NCBI GenBank assembly: GCA_026708325.1
Contig: JAPOVC010000020.1
Span: 89,125 to 153,124 of the forward strand
Direction: 5' to 3'
From: Anaerolineaceae bacterium
Lineage (GTDB): Bacteria; Chloroflexota; Anaerolineae; Aggregatilineales; Phototrophicaceae
Length of the DNA stretch: 64,000 nucleotides
Of the stretch, positions 18,112 through 27,469 are shown one piece after another. The notes beneath the pieces were generated by a model. It was not told where the DNA came from. It did no database searches and saw only the letters and a program-made list of their open reading frames with translations. The number at the start of each line of letters is the position of its first letter. Positions within the stretch are counted from its first letter, which is position 1. A program made the translations under genes and the position numbers.

Positions 18112-18742
18112 GCATGCTTCCTTCCCGGGCCAGCGAGGGCAATTCCTCAATGTAGCGGTAGTATTGCTGCAGGTCGTCCGCCACGTCGATGTCCAGCGCC
18201 AGGGTGTTGGAATGGTATTCCCGCAGCCGAATGCCGGCGGCGTGCGCCAGTTGACGGTGCCGCGAAAAACTGCCTTCGCCATAGGCGTAACCGATGACGC
18301 CCGGCGGGCGAATGAACAGGGCATTGGTGCCGTCGCGCTGCGCGTCGGTGGCGATCACCACGCAGGGCCCTTCACTGCCGCGGTCTATGAGGGCGCCGAG
18401 GTCTTTCGCTTCCAGCAGCGGCAGGTCGGCCGGCAACACCAGCACCGAATCCCCACCCCAACCTGCGACGACCTGCGTAGCCCGCCCCAGCGCTGCGTTC
18501 AATTCCGGCGAACCGGCTTCCTGCACGGTGCGCAGCCCGTATTCCCGCGCAATCGCCAGCGCTTCGCTGTCGCGACTGATGACCAGGGTGCCAAGTATTT
18601 GCGGGGCGTTTTGCACGACCTGGAGAACGTGCCGCAACATGCGTTCGGCCAGCAGCCGTCGCTGCTCCGGCGACAACACGTCCGCCAGGCGGCTCTTGGC
18701 GCGCCGCAGCGGCTTGACGGGCACAATTGCCCAGGTGCTCAT
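18104..18742 (-). CDS. cofC: 2-phospho-L-lactate (or PEP) guanylyltransferase
   Basis: 212-aa CofC/FbiD nucleotidyltransferase that makes the GDP-activated three-carbon unit used by CofD in F420 synthesis. Motifs: [15 protein letters not shown] at the N-terminus, [11 protein letters not shown] (metal-binding Asp), and a C-terminal [15 protein letters not shown]. In other bacteria the substrate may be phosphoenolpyruvate, giving dehydro-F420. It overlaps cofD by 4 nt (ATGA) and the LLM gene by 8 nt. Confidence 0.93.
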   Translation of the reverse strand: MSTWAIVPVKPLRRAKSRLADVLSPEQRRLLAERMLRHVLQVVQNAPQILGTLVISRDSEALAIAREYGLRTVQEAGSPELNAALGRATQVVAGWGGDSVLVLPADLPLLEAKDLGALIDRGSEGPCVVIATDAQRDGTNALFIRPPGVIGYAYGEGSFSRHRQLAHAAGIRLREYHSNTLALDIDVADDLQQYYRYIEELPSLAREGSMHE

Positions 18743-19707
18743 GACTCTACCCTTTCAGGGACGGGCGGCGGGCGCCAGGTGGCGAACCAGTCGAGGATTT
18801 CCCGCGCCAGGCGCGCGCGCGCGTCTTCGTTGTCCATCACGGTGTCCGCGCCCAGCAGGCGCAGGCCGGCGGGCGGCGGCACCGCGTCGCGTTCATCATA
18901 CACGAAAGCGTCGAGAATATCGCCATACAGGTCGCAAACCGTCGCTGCCGCCGGCGCCAGGCCGAAATCGGCCATCAGGCGGGCCGCCGGGCCCTTGAGG
19001 GCTGCGCCGCGGATGACGGGCGTGACGGCCACGACGGGCGCAGCTGACTGACGCAGGGCTGCCCTGAATCCCGGCACGGCCAGAATTGGCAGGATCGACA
19101 GCCAGGGGTTGGAGGGCGCCAGCAACACCAGGGTCGCTTTGGCGAGCGCGTCGCTGACCTCGGCCGTCATCCGCGCCCGGCGAATGCCGGCCAGGCGCAG
19201 CGAGCGCACCGCGGGACGCCAGCGCTCGCGCACGAACCAGGTCTGGAAGTCCAGTTCGCCACCTTCGCGGGTCTGCACCATCGTGGCGACGGGCTCGTCG
19301 CACATGGGCAGCAGGGTCTGCTCCACGCCCAGCGCGGCCGCCAGACGCGCCGTGACCCCGGTCAGGCGCAGGCCGCGCTCCAGCCAGTGGCTGCGCAGGA
19401 CCTGAGTCGCCAGGTCCTGGTCCCCCAGCTGAAACCAGCCCTCCTCGCCCAGGCGTTGCAGGGCCCGCAGCATGTTGCCGCTGTCGTCCCGCAGCCCCCA
19501 GCCGCGATGCGGGTCGGCCAGGCCAGCAAGGTTGTACATGACCGTATCCAGGTCGGGACAAACGCGCAGGCCGTAATGATGAAAGTCGTCGGCAGTATTG
19601 ACGATCACGGTCAACTGCCCGGGCGCCAGCACCTGGGCCAGGCCATGCGCCAGACGCGAACCGCCGACGCCGCCGGCCAGACACAGGACCTGCCCGCCTA
19701 ACGCCAC
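18739..19707 (-). CDS. cofD: 2-phospho-L-lactate transferase (F420-0 synthesis)
   Basis: 322 aa from GTG 19707. CofD/FbiA joins the three-carbon phosphate group to the deazaflavin Fo, giving (dehydro)F420-0. Signature blocks are LAGGVGGSRLAHGL at the N-terminus, VNTADDFHHYGLRVCPDLD, MVQTREGGELDFQTWFV and LLAPSNPWLSILPIL. The start was chosen because the family begins directly with the GGVGG loop; it overlaps the upstream nitroreductase by 10 nt. The Fo synthase genes (cofG/cofH or fbiC) are not in the window. Confidence 0.94.
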   Translation of the reverse strand: MALGGQVLCLAGGVGGSRLAHGLAQVLAPGQLTVIVNTADDFHHYGLRVCPDLDTVMYNLAGLADPHRGWGLRDDSGNMLRALQRLGEEGWFQLGDQDLATQVLRSHWLERGLRLTGVTARLAAALGVEQTLLPMCDEPVATMVQTREGGELDFQTWFVRERWRPAVRSLRLAGIRRARMTAEVSDALAKATLVLLAPSNPWLSILPILAVPGFRAALRQSAAPVVAVTPVIRGAALKGPAARLMADFGLAPAAATVCDLYGDILDAFVYDERDAVPPPAGLRLLGADTVMDNEDARARLAREILDWFATWRPPPVPERVES

Positions 19708-20321
19708 AGCAGCACCTCGTCGAGGGGATGGCGACCCCTGCTGCGCGTCTGCGCCGGCCAGCCCAGGGTGACCAGACCCTGGGGCTGCCAGTCCGCCGGC
19801 AGCTCCAGGGCGTCGGCCACCACGTCCGGGCAAAAGAGCGGCGCGCACATCCAGCAGGCGCCCAGGCCCAGGGCATGCGCCGCCAGCAGCAGGTTCTGCC
19901 CGGCCATGGCCACGCCCTGCACCGCCATGGTGCGTTCGGCGGCGCGGCGCTGCGGGTCGGGGTAGGCGTCCATGTCGCGCATGCTCAGGCAGAGCAGTAT
20001 GAGCACGGGCGCGCCGGTCATGCGTTCGAAGGAGCGGCTCACGTCCGCTTCAATGACAGTCTCGGGAACGCCGTCGGCCTGCAGGTCCTGGCGCAGGCGC
20101 TCCCCCATGGCCCGCGCCAGACCGGCCCGGTCGTCCTCCTCCTGCAGCACGACCAGGCGCCAGGGCTGCCGGTTGTGGGCCGATGGCGCCTGGATTGCGG
20201 CCTGCAATACTCGTCGCAAAAGCGCGCGCGGCGGTCTCTCGGGCCGGTAACGACGCAGGGAGCGGCGCGTATGGAGCAAATTCAGCAAATCACTCCCGGT
20301 CTGACGCCGGCTGTCATCCAT
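19698..20321 (-). CDS. Nitroreductase-family flavoprotein, FbiB C-terminal-like (putative dehydro-F420 reductase)
   Basis: 207 aa from ATG 20321. FMN nitroreductase fold: LHTRRSLRRYRPERP at the N-terminus, IQAPSAHNRQPWRLVVL, and AGQNLLLAAHALGLGACW. It lies between cofE (10 nt away) and cofD (overlap 10 nt). In actinobacterial FbiB a domain of this type is fused to CofE and reduces dehydro-F420-0, so a split FbiB is the best reading. A general nitroreductase or BluB-like role is less likely given the context. Confidence 0.82.
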   Translation of the reverse strand: MDDSRRQTGSDLLNLLHTRRSLRRYRPERPPRALLRRVLQAAIQAPSAHNRQPWRLVVLQEEDDRAGLARAMGERLRQDLQADGVPETVIEADVSRSFERMTGAPVLILLCLSMRDMDAYPDPQRRAAERTMAVQGVAMAGQNLLLAAHALGLGACWMCAPLFCPDVVADALELPADWQPQGLVTLGWPAQTRSRGRHPLDEVLLWR

Positions 20322-20331
20322 GCATCGGCGC

Positions 20332-21093
20332 TCAGCGATACAGGTCCTGCGCGGCAGGACGCAGCAGATCGCGGGCGCGACCGTCCTGCGGCGGATGTTG
20401 CAGGCCCCGCAACAGGACCACCGGCCGACCCTCGTCGCCTTCGCCACCCGCCAGTTGCGCCGCCGAGGCGATCATGTCGGCATGGCCCTGCATACTCACG
20501 CGCAGTTCGCGGCCATGCAGGTCAGGCTGGCCGCGCAGGTCAAGCAGGGCCGGCAGACCTGCCACGCCGATGGCCACGCCGACCGTACCCAGACGGAAGG
20601 GGCGGCCATGCGAATCCATGATCACCACGCCGGGCGCGCAGCCGGCGGCGGCCAGGGCAGCGCGCAGGCGCAGGGCGCTGGCGTCCGGATCGCAGGGTAG
20701 CAGCAGGACCAGGTCGTCGTCACCGCCGGCGTTGGAATGGTCGATTCCGGCATTGGCCGAGACGAAACCGAGACGGTGCACGCTCACCAGCACCTGCGGC
20801 GCCTGACGGGATATGGCCTGACTTTCGCGCAGGACCAGTTCCACCAGACGGGGGTCCTTGCCGGTCAGGGCGGCCCGTTCCAGCGCCTCCGGGCCCGGCC
20901 TGACCGACGAAAGCTCTACGAAGCGTCCCTCGGCCCTGGAAACAATCTTGGAACTGACGGCCAGCACGTCCCCGTCGACCAGGGCCAGCCCGCCGCCCTC
21001 CAGCGCGGCCAGAATCAGGGCCGCAAGGTCGTCGCCGGGCCGGACCAGGGGAATGCCCGGCAAGGCCAGCAACTGCAGGGACGCGGCTCTCAT
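20332..21093 (-). CDS. cofE: Coenzyme F420-0:L-glutamate ligase
   Basis: 253-aa GTP-dependent ligase that adds the glutamate tail to F420-0. Motifs: [31 protein letters not shown] and [22 protein letters not shown], all typical of CofE/FbiB N-terminal domain. It is the stand-alone length, without the FbiB C-terminal extension, which is instead on the next gene. Its ATG overlaps the npdG stop (ATGA). Confidence 0.95.
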   Translation of the reverse strand: MRAASLQLLALPGIPLVRPGDDLAALILAALEGGGLALVDGDVLAVSSKIVSRAEGRFVELSSVRPGPEALERAALTGKDPRLVELVLRESQAISRQAPQVLVSVHRLGFVSANAGIDHSNAGGDDDLVLLLPCDPDASALRLRAALAAAGCAPGVVIMDSHGRPFRLGTVGVAIGVAGLPALLDLRGQPDLHGRELRVSMQGHADMIASAAQLAGGEGDEGRPVVLLRGLQHPPQDGRARDLLRPAAQDLYR

Positions 21094-21767
21094 ACGTCAT
21101 CCAGACCCGTGATGCGAACGCCGCTGTGCCGGCCGCCATAGCGACGATTGATGAACAACAGCACCGGCGTCAGCGATTCCACGGCCACGGCGTTGGCCAG
21201 CTGGCCGGCGTGCAGGCCCCGCATGCCGGCCGCGGCGGCCAGGGTCACGACCGTCTCGCGCGCAGCCGGGTCGTTGCCGCAGACCAGCACGTCGCAGTCG
21301 ACCGTCGCGCCTTCGTCGTCCAGCACTTCGGCGCTGACGTTCTGGAAGGCGGCCACCACGCGCACTTCCGGCCCCAGATATTCCTGGGCCTCCAGCGCGG
21401 CGGCCTGGCCCGTTGGCAGTTGCACGCGCCGCACAGCCGGAGGACGCAAGGGAACGGTCAGGTCCACCAGGATCTTGCCCTCCAGGGCGGGCCGCACCCG
21501 TTCCAGCGTGGGCCGGTGGGCGCCGTAGGGCACGCTAAGCACGACGAGGTCGGCGGCCTCGGCCGCTGCGCGGTTTTCGGCGCCACGGAGTGTCGCGCCC
21601 GCTGCGCGAGCCAGTAGCGCCGCCGCATGCGTTTCGGCGCGTTCTGCCACACGCGAGCCGATGATCACCGGATAGCCGGCGCGCGCCCAGCGCAGCGCCA
21701 GCCCGGATCCCTCCGCGCCCGTTCCGCCCAGTACCGCGATGCTGAAGGTTTCACCGGTCTCGCCCAT
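21090..21767 (-). CDS. npdG: NADPH:F420 oxidoreductase
   Basis: 225 aa from ATG 21767; the upstream in-frame Arg-rich stretch is not credible coding. N-terminal Rossmann [19 protein letters not shown] and IIGSR follow the F420:NADP oxidoreductase (Fno/NpdG) pattern, as does VLSVPYGAH and the C-terminal [16 protein letters not shown]. It transfers hydride between NADP(H) and F420, linking the cofactor made here to the general redox pool. 31 nt after ssnA and coupled to cofE. Confidence 0.92.
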   Translation of the reverse strand: MGETGETFSIAVLGGTGAEGSGLALRWARAGYPVIIGSRVAERAETHAAALLARAAGATLRGAENRAAAEAADLVVLSVPYGAHRPTLERVRPALEGKILVDLTVPLRPPAVRRVQLPTGQAAALEAQEYLGPEVRVVAAFQNVSAEVLDDEGATVDCDVLVCGNDPAARETVVTLAAAAGMRGLHAGQLANAVAVESLTPVLLFINRRYGGRHSGVRITGLDDV

Positions 21768-21798
21768 GTGCTTCGCTTCTCCCGTTTCGCCTTTCCCT

Positions 21799-23145
21799 TT
21801 ATTGCGCCTCGCGCGCCAGCGTCGCCTGGCGGCGCCACAGCGCCGGCGCCAGTTCACGGGCTTCGGCGGCGATGGCGCGCTCGTCCAGGGTCAGGAGCTG
21901 ACGGTCCACCATCAGGACCTGACCCTGGACGATCGTGGTCGTCACCATTGAGGCCTCGAAGCCGAAGAGGATATGCCAGGGCAGGTTCCCCTCATGCAGC
22001 GGGGTGAAGGGCCGGTAGTCCACGAGCACCAGGTCGGCGACCGCGCCGGGCGCCAGTTCACCGAGCCGCGAGCCCGGGAAGAACTGACGGGCCAGAGCCG
22101 CGTTGTTCCCCGTGGCCATGCGCGCGATGGCGTCGCCCGGCGCCCGACGCGGGTCGCGCCCCGCCACCTTGTGCAGCAGATACGCCGCCTTCCATTCGGC
22201 CCACATGTTGTTTCCCATGCCATCATTTCCGAGGCAGACGGGTATGCCCGCCGCCAGCATATCGTCCAGCGCCGCAGCGCCCACGCCGTTATTCATGTTG
22301 GAACGCGGCTGGTGGCTGATCCAGACGCCCCTTTCCCGCAACAATTCGCGTTCGGCGGCGTCGGCGTGCACGCAATGCGCGGCGATGGAGCCGGGCCGCC
22401 ACAGGCCATGCCGGTCCAGGCGCGGCACGACGCGCAGCCCGCTGCGTCGCAGACTGTCCTGCTGGTCGGCCTCGTGTTCGGCCACGTGAATGTGGACCCC
22501 CACGCCCGGGGGCAGCGCCCGGGCGCAACGGCGCAGGGTCTCGTCGCCCAGGGTCAGACTGGCGTGCAGGCCAAAGGTCGCCGCCACCCGTTGGCGGCCG
22601 GCCGACGCCCGCAGGAAGCGCAGATTCTCGGCGATGCCGGCGGCCGCCCGCTCCTTTCCGTCGCGGTCCGTGACCTCGTAACAGAGCACGGCGCGCAGGC
22701 CGGCCTGCTCCACAGCGTCGGCGATGAGGTCCAGACTGCCCTCAATGCAGTTGGCGCTGGCGTGATGATCGATGAGCGTGGTGCTGCCGTGTTTGATGGC
22801 GTCCACCAGACTGACCAGCGCGCTGATGCGAATCGTGTCGGCATCGAGGGCGCGGTCCAGCGGCCACCACAGGCGCTCGAGAATTTGCGGGAAGTCGGCC
22901 GGCGCCGGGCCCGCAAGCGCCATGCCGCGCGCCAGGGCGCCGTAGAAGTGGGTGTGCGCGCAGATGTTGCCTGGCATGACCAACTGGCCGTCCGCGTCCA
23001 GCGCCTCTGCCTGCGGGTAGCGTCGGCGCAGCGCCGCCGACGGACCCATGGCGCCGATGCGGCCGTCCCGCAACAGGAGGGCATGGTCGGTCAAAAGACG
23101 GGGCTCGTCGCCCCAGGGGACCAGCGTGGCGTTGTGGATCAGCAC
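21799..23145 (-). CDS. ssnA: SsnA-type aminohydrolase
   Basis: 448 aa from GTG 23145, preceded by GGGGAGG about 9 nt upstream. Amidohydrolase superfamily: metal ligands in [12 protein letters not shown], then [17 protein letters not shown] and [23 protein letters not shown] near the C-terminus is typical of SsnA. The family (442 aa in E. coli) is linked to selenium metabolism and anaerobic purine degradation; its exact reaction is not settled, with guanine-type deamination or ring opening most likely. It sits between the carbamoyl/PLP genes and the F420 genes. Confidence 0.88.
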   Translation of the reverse strand: MLIHNATLVPWGDEPRLLTDHALLLRDGRIGAMGPSAALRRRYPQAEALDADGQLVMPGNICAHTHFYGALARGMALAGPAPADFPQILERLWWPLDRALDADTIRISALVSLVDAIKHGSTTLIDHHASANCIEGSLDLIADAVEQAGLRAVLCYEVTDRDGKERAAAGIAENLRFLRASAGRQRVAATFGLHASLTLGDETLRRCARALPPGVGVHIHVAEHEADQQDSLRRSGLRVVPRLDRHGLWRPGSIAAHCVHADAAERELLRERGVWISHQPRSNMNNGVGAAALDDMLAAGIPVCLGNDGMGNNMWAEWKAAYLLHKVAGRDPRRAPGDAIARMATGNNAALARQFFPGSRLGELAPGAVADLVLVDYRPFTPLHEGNLPWHILFGFEASMVTTTIVQGQVLMVDRQLLTLDERAIAAEARELAPALWRRQATLAREAQ

Positions 23146-23200
23146 GGGCGTCGCCTCCCCGGGAGCGTGGGTCGGCGTGCGAGGCGCCTGGGCATGTCCG

Positions 23201-23761
23201 TCAAGGCGCCGGCTGCGCCAGCGCGCTGCAATCGTCATCCAGCAGAAGCGGCACGACAACCCCCCGACGCCCCACCCGACTGTCGAACAGGGTCGCAGCC
23301 CGCGGAAGACGACGGGCGACGCGCCGGAAGGAGGGCTCACGGGCGACGAATCCCGGCTTCCGGCTGGTCAGGTCGCCGAGGCAACGCGCCCTGCAAAAGC
23401 GGTCCCAGGTGCTGTGAATGAAGGCGAAGACCCGCCCTTCCGGATTCAGCAGCGGCGGCTCGCGCCAGCACCATTCGCCCAGCTGGACGCGGTAGTAAAG
23501 CTCGTCGGCCCGCCGCGGGTCGCCCGGCAGCAGGTCGCGGCGGCGCAGGAGTTCCACGCCCTTCACCCGGGCGTAGCCGTAGACGCCGCCCTTTTCCCGT
23601 CCGATCACCCGAGCGCCGGTGAAAAAGGCGAGGTATTCCGCCGGGACGCCCTGCGGCATGCGGGCCAGGGGTATCCGGTACCACCCCTCATCGCGCGTCA
23701 GGCGCAGGTCCGCGCGCCGGGTAATGGCCGCCACCAGGACCCGGTCTTCCGGCCAGCTCAT
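23201..23761 (-). CDS. Conserved-looking protein of unknown function within the purine/F420 island
   Basis: 186 aa from ATG 23761 (another ATG at 23767). No signal peptide or membrane segment. Recognisable features are GWYRIPLARMP near residue 27, YLAFFTGARV, YGYARVKGVELLRRRDLLPG and FAFIHSTWDRFCRA. I have a general impression of this GWYRIP...YLAF...STW pattern in small proteins of several phyla, sometimes beside nucleases, but know no function. It is 26 nt from the PLP gene and 55 nt from ssnA, all in the same direction. Confidence 0.7.
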   Translation of the reverse strand: MSWPEDRVLVAAITRRADLRLTRDEGWYRIPLARMPQGVPAEYLAFFTGARVIGREKGGVYGYARVKGVELLRRRDLLPGDPRRADELYYRVQLGEWCWREPPLLNPEGRVFAFIHSTWDRFCRARCLGDLTSRKPGFVAREPSFRRVARRLPRAATLFDSRVGRRGVVVPLLLDDDCSALAQPAP

Positions 23762-23787
23762 CGCCATCAGTCTCCGTACTATCGCGT

Positions 23788-25185
23788 TCAGGATGCGGCA
23801 GGGGCGCCGGCTGCCCGCAGTCGCAGCAGACGGGCATCGATGTCGCCGACCACCCGCTGCTCCGCCTCCCACCAGGCCGGGTCCCGTTGCGCATCCAGCT
23901 CCTCGACCGACTTGCCCTGCTGCTCCACCCAGGTGTAGTACTTCAGGTTGTGCCAGCGCTGTCGCACGTCGGGCGTTCCGGGCAGGACCCAGTCCCTCCC
24001 GGCGCCGCGGAAAATGCGCTCGATGCGCCCGGTCGCCGCCGCTTCATCCAGTTCCCCGTAGGTCCGGGCCATGTCAGCCATCACCGAATGGTAGCGATCG
24101 AGGGCGTCGGTCGCCACCGTCACGACCAGGTCGTCGGCGCCGAAGCCGTAGTGCCGCACGGTCTTGATGGCGCCCAGAATATTGCACACGCCGCTGATGC
24201 CCAGATGCGTGCCAAGCCGCGCCACCAGCGCGGGATCCGCGCCGTAGCGGTCGACCAGCACCTGCCGCGCGCGCGCCTCGCTCAGCAGCTGCAGGCCCTG
24301 CACACAGGCCAGGTCATCGATGCAAATCAGGGCGTCCATGTTGAGAACGTTGTGAATCCAGGTCACGTGCTTGTCGCCGATGCCTTCAATGTCGTGGGCG
24401 CCGTAGCCGTTGTTGTAGAGCGTCGGGCACTGCTGCGGTTCCAGCCCCACGATCTTGTGTTGCGGCCAGATCTGCCTGAGACGGTCGCCGGCGGCGATGG
24501 TGCCGGCGCTGCCCATGGCCGACACGAAGGCCGACACCACGCCGGCGCCGATGCCGGCCTGGGCCAGGTCGCCGGCCAGTTCCGCGATGGTGTTGCCGGT
24601 GACGTAATGATGGAAACGGTAGTTGCCCATCACTTCAAACTGGTTGAGGATGCGGATGTGATCGCCGCTCGCGCGCAGCCGCTTCGTCTCGTCGTAGATC
24701 TCCTTCACGTTGCTTTCCGAGCCCACGGTGCGCCGGATGCGCGCGCCATAGCCTTCGATGCGCTCAAATCGCTCGCGGCTCATGCCCTCGGGCAAGACCA
24801 CCAGACTGTCGCAGCCCATGCGTCCGCCGACCCAGGCGCCGCCGATGCCGTAGTTGCCGGTCGAGGGCCACACCAGAACGTGCCGCGCCGGGTCCACCTC
24901 GCCGGTCAGCACCTGCTCCAGCAGCACCGAATAGGCCGCGCCGACCTTGTGGCTGCCCGAGGGAAAGTCCCGGCCGTAGAGCACGGCGATCGGGGTCTCG
25001 ACGCCGCTCAGTTGCGGCGGCAGGGTGAAAGCCATGATGCGGTCGTCGGCGTCGCGCCAGCTGATGTTGAAGAGGTTGTGCGCATCCAGCGGGTCCCTTT
25101 CACGGACCTGCAGGGCGCGGCGGCGGGTCCCGGCCTCGATTCGGCCAGGGCGCAGCATCTCGTCGAAGGTCGGTCCGGTAATCAA
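23788..25185 (-). CDS. PLP-dependent fold-type II enzyme (cysteine synthase/diaminopropionate-lyase-like)
   Basis: 465 aa. The PLP Lys is Lys80 in SGSHKVGAAY; the phosphate/substrate loop is STGNYGIGGAWVGGRM; a C-terminal extension of about 60 residues follows the core. It belongs to the fold-type II group (beta-elimination/replacement enzymes), but not clearly to CysK, ThrC or YgeX. Its place beside YgeW, carbamate kinase and YgeY makes ammonia-lyase action on a diaminopropionate-type substrate plausible. Coupled to the glycosyltransferase gene by ATGA. Confidence 0.75.
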   Translation of the reverse strand: MITGPTFDEMLRPGRIEAGTRRRALQVRERDPLDAHNLFNISWRDADDRIMAFTLPPQLSGVETPIAVLYGRDFPSGSHKVGAAYSVLLEQVLTGEVDPARHVLVWPSTGNYGIGGAWVGGRMGCDSLVVLPEGMSRERFERIEGYGARIRRTVGSESNVKEIYDETKRLRASGDHIRILNQFEVMGNYRFHHYVTGNTIAELAGDLAQAGIGAGVVSAFVSAMGSAGTIAAGDRLRQIWPQHKIVGLEPQQCPTLYNNGYGAHDIEGIGDKHVTWIHNVLNMDALICIDDLACVQGLQLLSEARARQVLVDRYGADPALVARLGTHLGISGVCNILGAIKTVRHYGFGADDLVVTVATDALDRYHSVMADMARTYGELDEAAATGRIERIFRGAGRDWVLPGTPDVRQRWHNLKYYTWVEQQGKSVEELDAQRDPAWWEAEQRVVGDIDARLLRLRAAGAPAAS

Positions 25186-26219
25186 GGGGCGTCCTCACTT
25201 TCCTGCGTTGTTTCTTCAGGGGCCGGCGCCGTATCTGTAGCGGCGGCATCGCGCCCACGTCGGACCCCGGCATCCTTCGCCGCAAAACCGGTCCTGTGCG
25301 CGACCAGATACAGGGGGCGCTGACGCACCTCGTCGAAAATCCGCGCCACGTACTGCCCCATGACAAACAAAAAGAAGAGCTGGAAGGCCCCCAGCAGCAG
25401 GAGCATGACGATGGTGGTCACCTGACCGCCCAGGAAGCCGGGGCCCAGCACCACGCGCATGAGCGAAATGATCGGCACTGCCAGCACCGACAGGATGCCC
25501 AGAAAGAGGCTGAAGTAGATCATGACCTGCAGCGGGAACCAGGAGAAGCCGGTGATGGCGTCCAGCGCGAAGCGCAGCATTTTGCGCAGGGGGTACTTGG
25601 TCTCGCCGGCGTGGCGCGCCTGACGGACGTAGCGCACGCCGGTCTGGCGGAAGCCCACCCAGCTGGTCATGCCTCTGATGAATCGATTGTGTTCGCGCAT
25701 CGAATTCAGCGCGTCGACCACCTTGCGGTCCAGCAGGCGAAAGTCGCCGGTATCGAGCGGAATGTCCACGTCGGTAATGCGATAAATCAGTCGATAAAAC
25801 ACCAGCGCCGTCAGCTTCTTGAAACGGCTCTCGCCTTCCCGCTCGCTGCGAATGGCGTAGACGACCTCGTGGCCCGCGCGCCAGCGCTCGATCATGTCGA
25901 GAATCAGTTCCGGCGGGTCCTGCAGGTCACCGTCGATTAAAATGACGGCCTCGCCGGCGGCGTGGTCGAGCCCCGCCGTCACCGCAATCTGGTGACCGAA
26001 ATTGCGCGCCAGGCCGAGAATGCGCAGGCGATCGTCCCTCGCGGCCGCGGCTTCCAGCAGCTCGCGCGTGCGGTCGCTGCTGCCATCGTCGACCGCAACC
26101 AGTTCCCAGGGGGCGCCGGTCTGGTCCAGCACGGCCCGCAGGCGCGCCAGCAGGGTCGGCACGTTCTCCTCCTCATTGAAGAGCGGGACAACGACCGAAA
26201 AGACAGGTCCGGCGCTCAT
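25182..26219 (-). CDS. Family 2 glycosyltransferase, polyprenyl-phosphate sugar transferase type
   Basis: 345 aa. GT-A catalytic domain at ~5-230: VVVPLFNEEENVPTLL, VDDGSSDRT, LIDGDLQDPPE (DxD-type metal site) and DTGDFRLLDRKV. Two membrane helices follow (~235-255 and ~270-300), then a polar tail rich in Ala, Thr and Glu. This is the DPM1/GtrB/ArnC layout, making a polyprenyl-phosphate-linked sugar at the cytoplasmic membrane face. It is oddly placed inside a catabolic gene run, coupled on both sides by 4-nt overlaps. Confidence 0.88.
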   Translation of the reverse strand: MSAGPVFSVVVPLFNEEENVPTLLARLRAVLDQTGAPWELVAVDDGSSDRTRELLEAAAARDDRLRILGLARNFGHQIAVTAGLDHAAGEAVILIDGDLQDPPELILDMIERWRAGHEVVYAIRSEREGESRFKKLTALVFYRLIYRITDVDIPLDTGDFRLLDRKVVDALNSMREHNRFIRGMTSWVGFRQTGVRYVRQARHAGETKYPLRKMLRFALDAITGFSWFPLQVMIYFSLFLGILSVLAVPIISLMRVVLGPGFLGGQVTTIVMLLLLGAFQLFFLFVMGQYVARIFDEVRQRPLYLVAHRTGFAAKDAGVRRGRDAAATDTAPAPEETTQESEDAP

Positions 26220-27469
26220 GCCGCGCGTTCCTGCAGGACCCGACGGATGGCCTGCGGGTCCGGCGGGACGCGTTGGGCGGCGCCGACGCTGCGGCGCGCC
26301 GTCGCCACGTCCTTGAGCCCGTTGCCGGTCACCAGCAACGCAACCGAACTGTCGCGTGACAGCTGCCCGCGGGCGATCGCGCTCTCCAGGCCCGCCAGGG
26401 CCGCCGCCGCCGCCGGTTCGGCAAAGACGCCGCTGGTCTGGGCCAGACGCGGAATCGCGGCGAGAATGGCTTCGTCCGGCACGCTGACCCAGGCGCCGTC
26501 GCTCTGCTGCACGGCGCGCAGGGCCTTGGCCCGGTCCCGCGGCAGCCCGGCCGAGATGCTGTCGGCGATCGTGGAGGCCGCCTGCGCCCTCATGGCCGCC
26601 GCGCCGATGCCCGCGCGGGCCGCCTGTACCAGGGCCGAACTGCCCTCCGCCTGCACGCCGATCAGGCGCGGTTCCCGCTCTGTCCAGCCCAGCAGGCGCA
26701 ACTCGCGGAAACCCTTGTGCAGGCCGCCGATGATGCTGCCGTCACCGACGCTGACCACCACAGCGTCCGGCACCTGCCAATGCAGCTGCGCCGCGATCTC
26801 AAGGGCCGCCGTCTTTTTGCCTTCGCTCGTGTAGGGATTGATCCCCGTATTGCGACAATACCAGCCCTCTTCCTGCGACAGGCGGAAACAGAGCTCAAAG
26901 GCCAGGTCATAGCTGCCGTCCAGCAGCAGCACCCGCGCGCCGTAGACCAGCAACTGGGCGATTTTGGCCTCCGGCGCGCCGGCCGGAACGAAGATGATGA
27001 CGTCCAGTTCGGGAAGCGCGGCGCAGACGCCCGCAAGCGCCGCCGCCGCATTGCCGGTGCTGGCCGTGCTGACGACCCTCTGCCCGCCTCGCAGGGCGCG
27101 CGCCACGACCATGGCGCTGGCGCGGTCCTTCAGCGAGGCCGTCGGGTTGCGTCCCTCGTCCTTGAGCCACAGCGCGCGCAGGCCCAGGTCCCGCGCCAGA
27201 CGCGGCGCCGGCAGCAGCGGCGTATCGCCCACCGCCAGGGGCGGCACGCGGTCCTCCTCACCCAGGGGCAGCAGGGCGCGCCAGCGCCACATGCCCTCCG
27301 CCCGGGGGGCGAGCAGGGCGTCGCGGTCCAGTTGCGCGCGCAAGCGGGGGTAATCGTAGAGCACGTCCAGGGTGCCGACCTCGCCGCAATCGGGACACAC
27401 GTAATCCAGGGCCTCCGGCGCATGGCCGTGGCCGCAAAGCACGCAACGCAATTCGCGCACGCCGCTCAT
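26216..27469 (-). CDS. Threonine synthase-like PLP enzyme
   Basis: 417 aa from ATG 27469, overlapping the carbamate kinase stop (ATGA). An N-terminal zinc ribbon (Cys9, Cys12, Cys25, Cys28) precedes a fold-type II core with PLP Lys114 in ASLKDRAS and loop STASTGNAAAALAG. This is the long ThrC type found in archaea and many bacteria, making Thr from O-phosphohomoserine. No other thr gene is close, and the position suggests a catabolic role on an amino-acid intermediate. Both roles are compatible with the sequence. Confidence 0.8.
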   Translation of the reverse strand: MSGVRELRCVLCGHGHAPEALDYVCPDCGEVGTLDVLYDYPRLRAQLDRDALLAPRAEGMWRWRALLPLGEEDRVPPLAVGDTPLLPAPRLARDLGLRALWLKDEGRNPTASLKDRASAMVVARALRGGQRVVSTASTGNAAAALAGVCAALPELDVIIFVPAGAPEAKIAQLLVYGARVLLLDGSYDLAFELCFRLSQEEGWYCRNTGINPYTSEGKKTAALEIAAQLHWQVPDAVVVSVGDGSIIGGLHKGFRELRLLGWTEREPRLIGVQAEGSSALVQAARAGIGAAAMRAQAASTIADSISAGLPRDRAKALRAVQQSDGAWVSVPDEAILAAIPRLAQTSGVFAEPAAAAALAGLESAIARGQLSRDSSVALLVTGNGLKDVATARRSVGAAQRVPPDPQAIRRVLQERAA

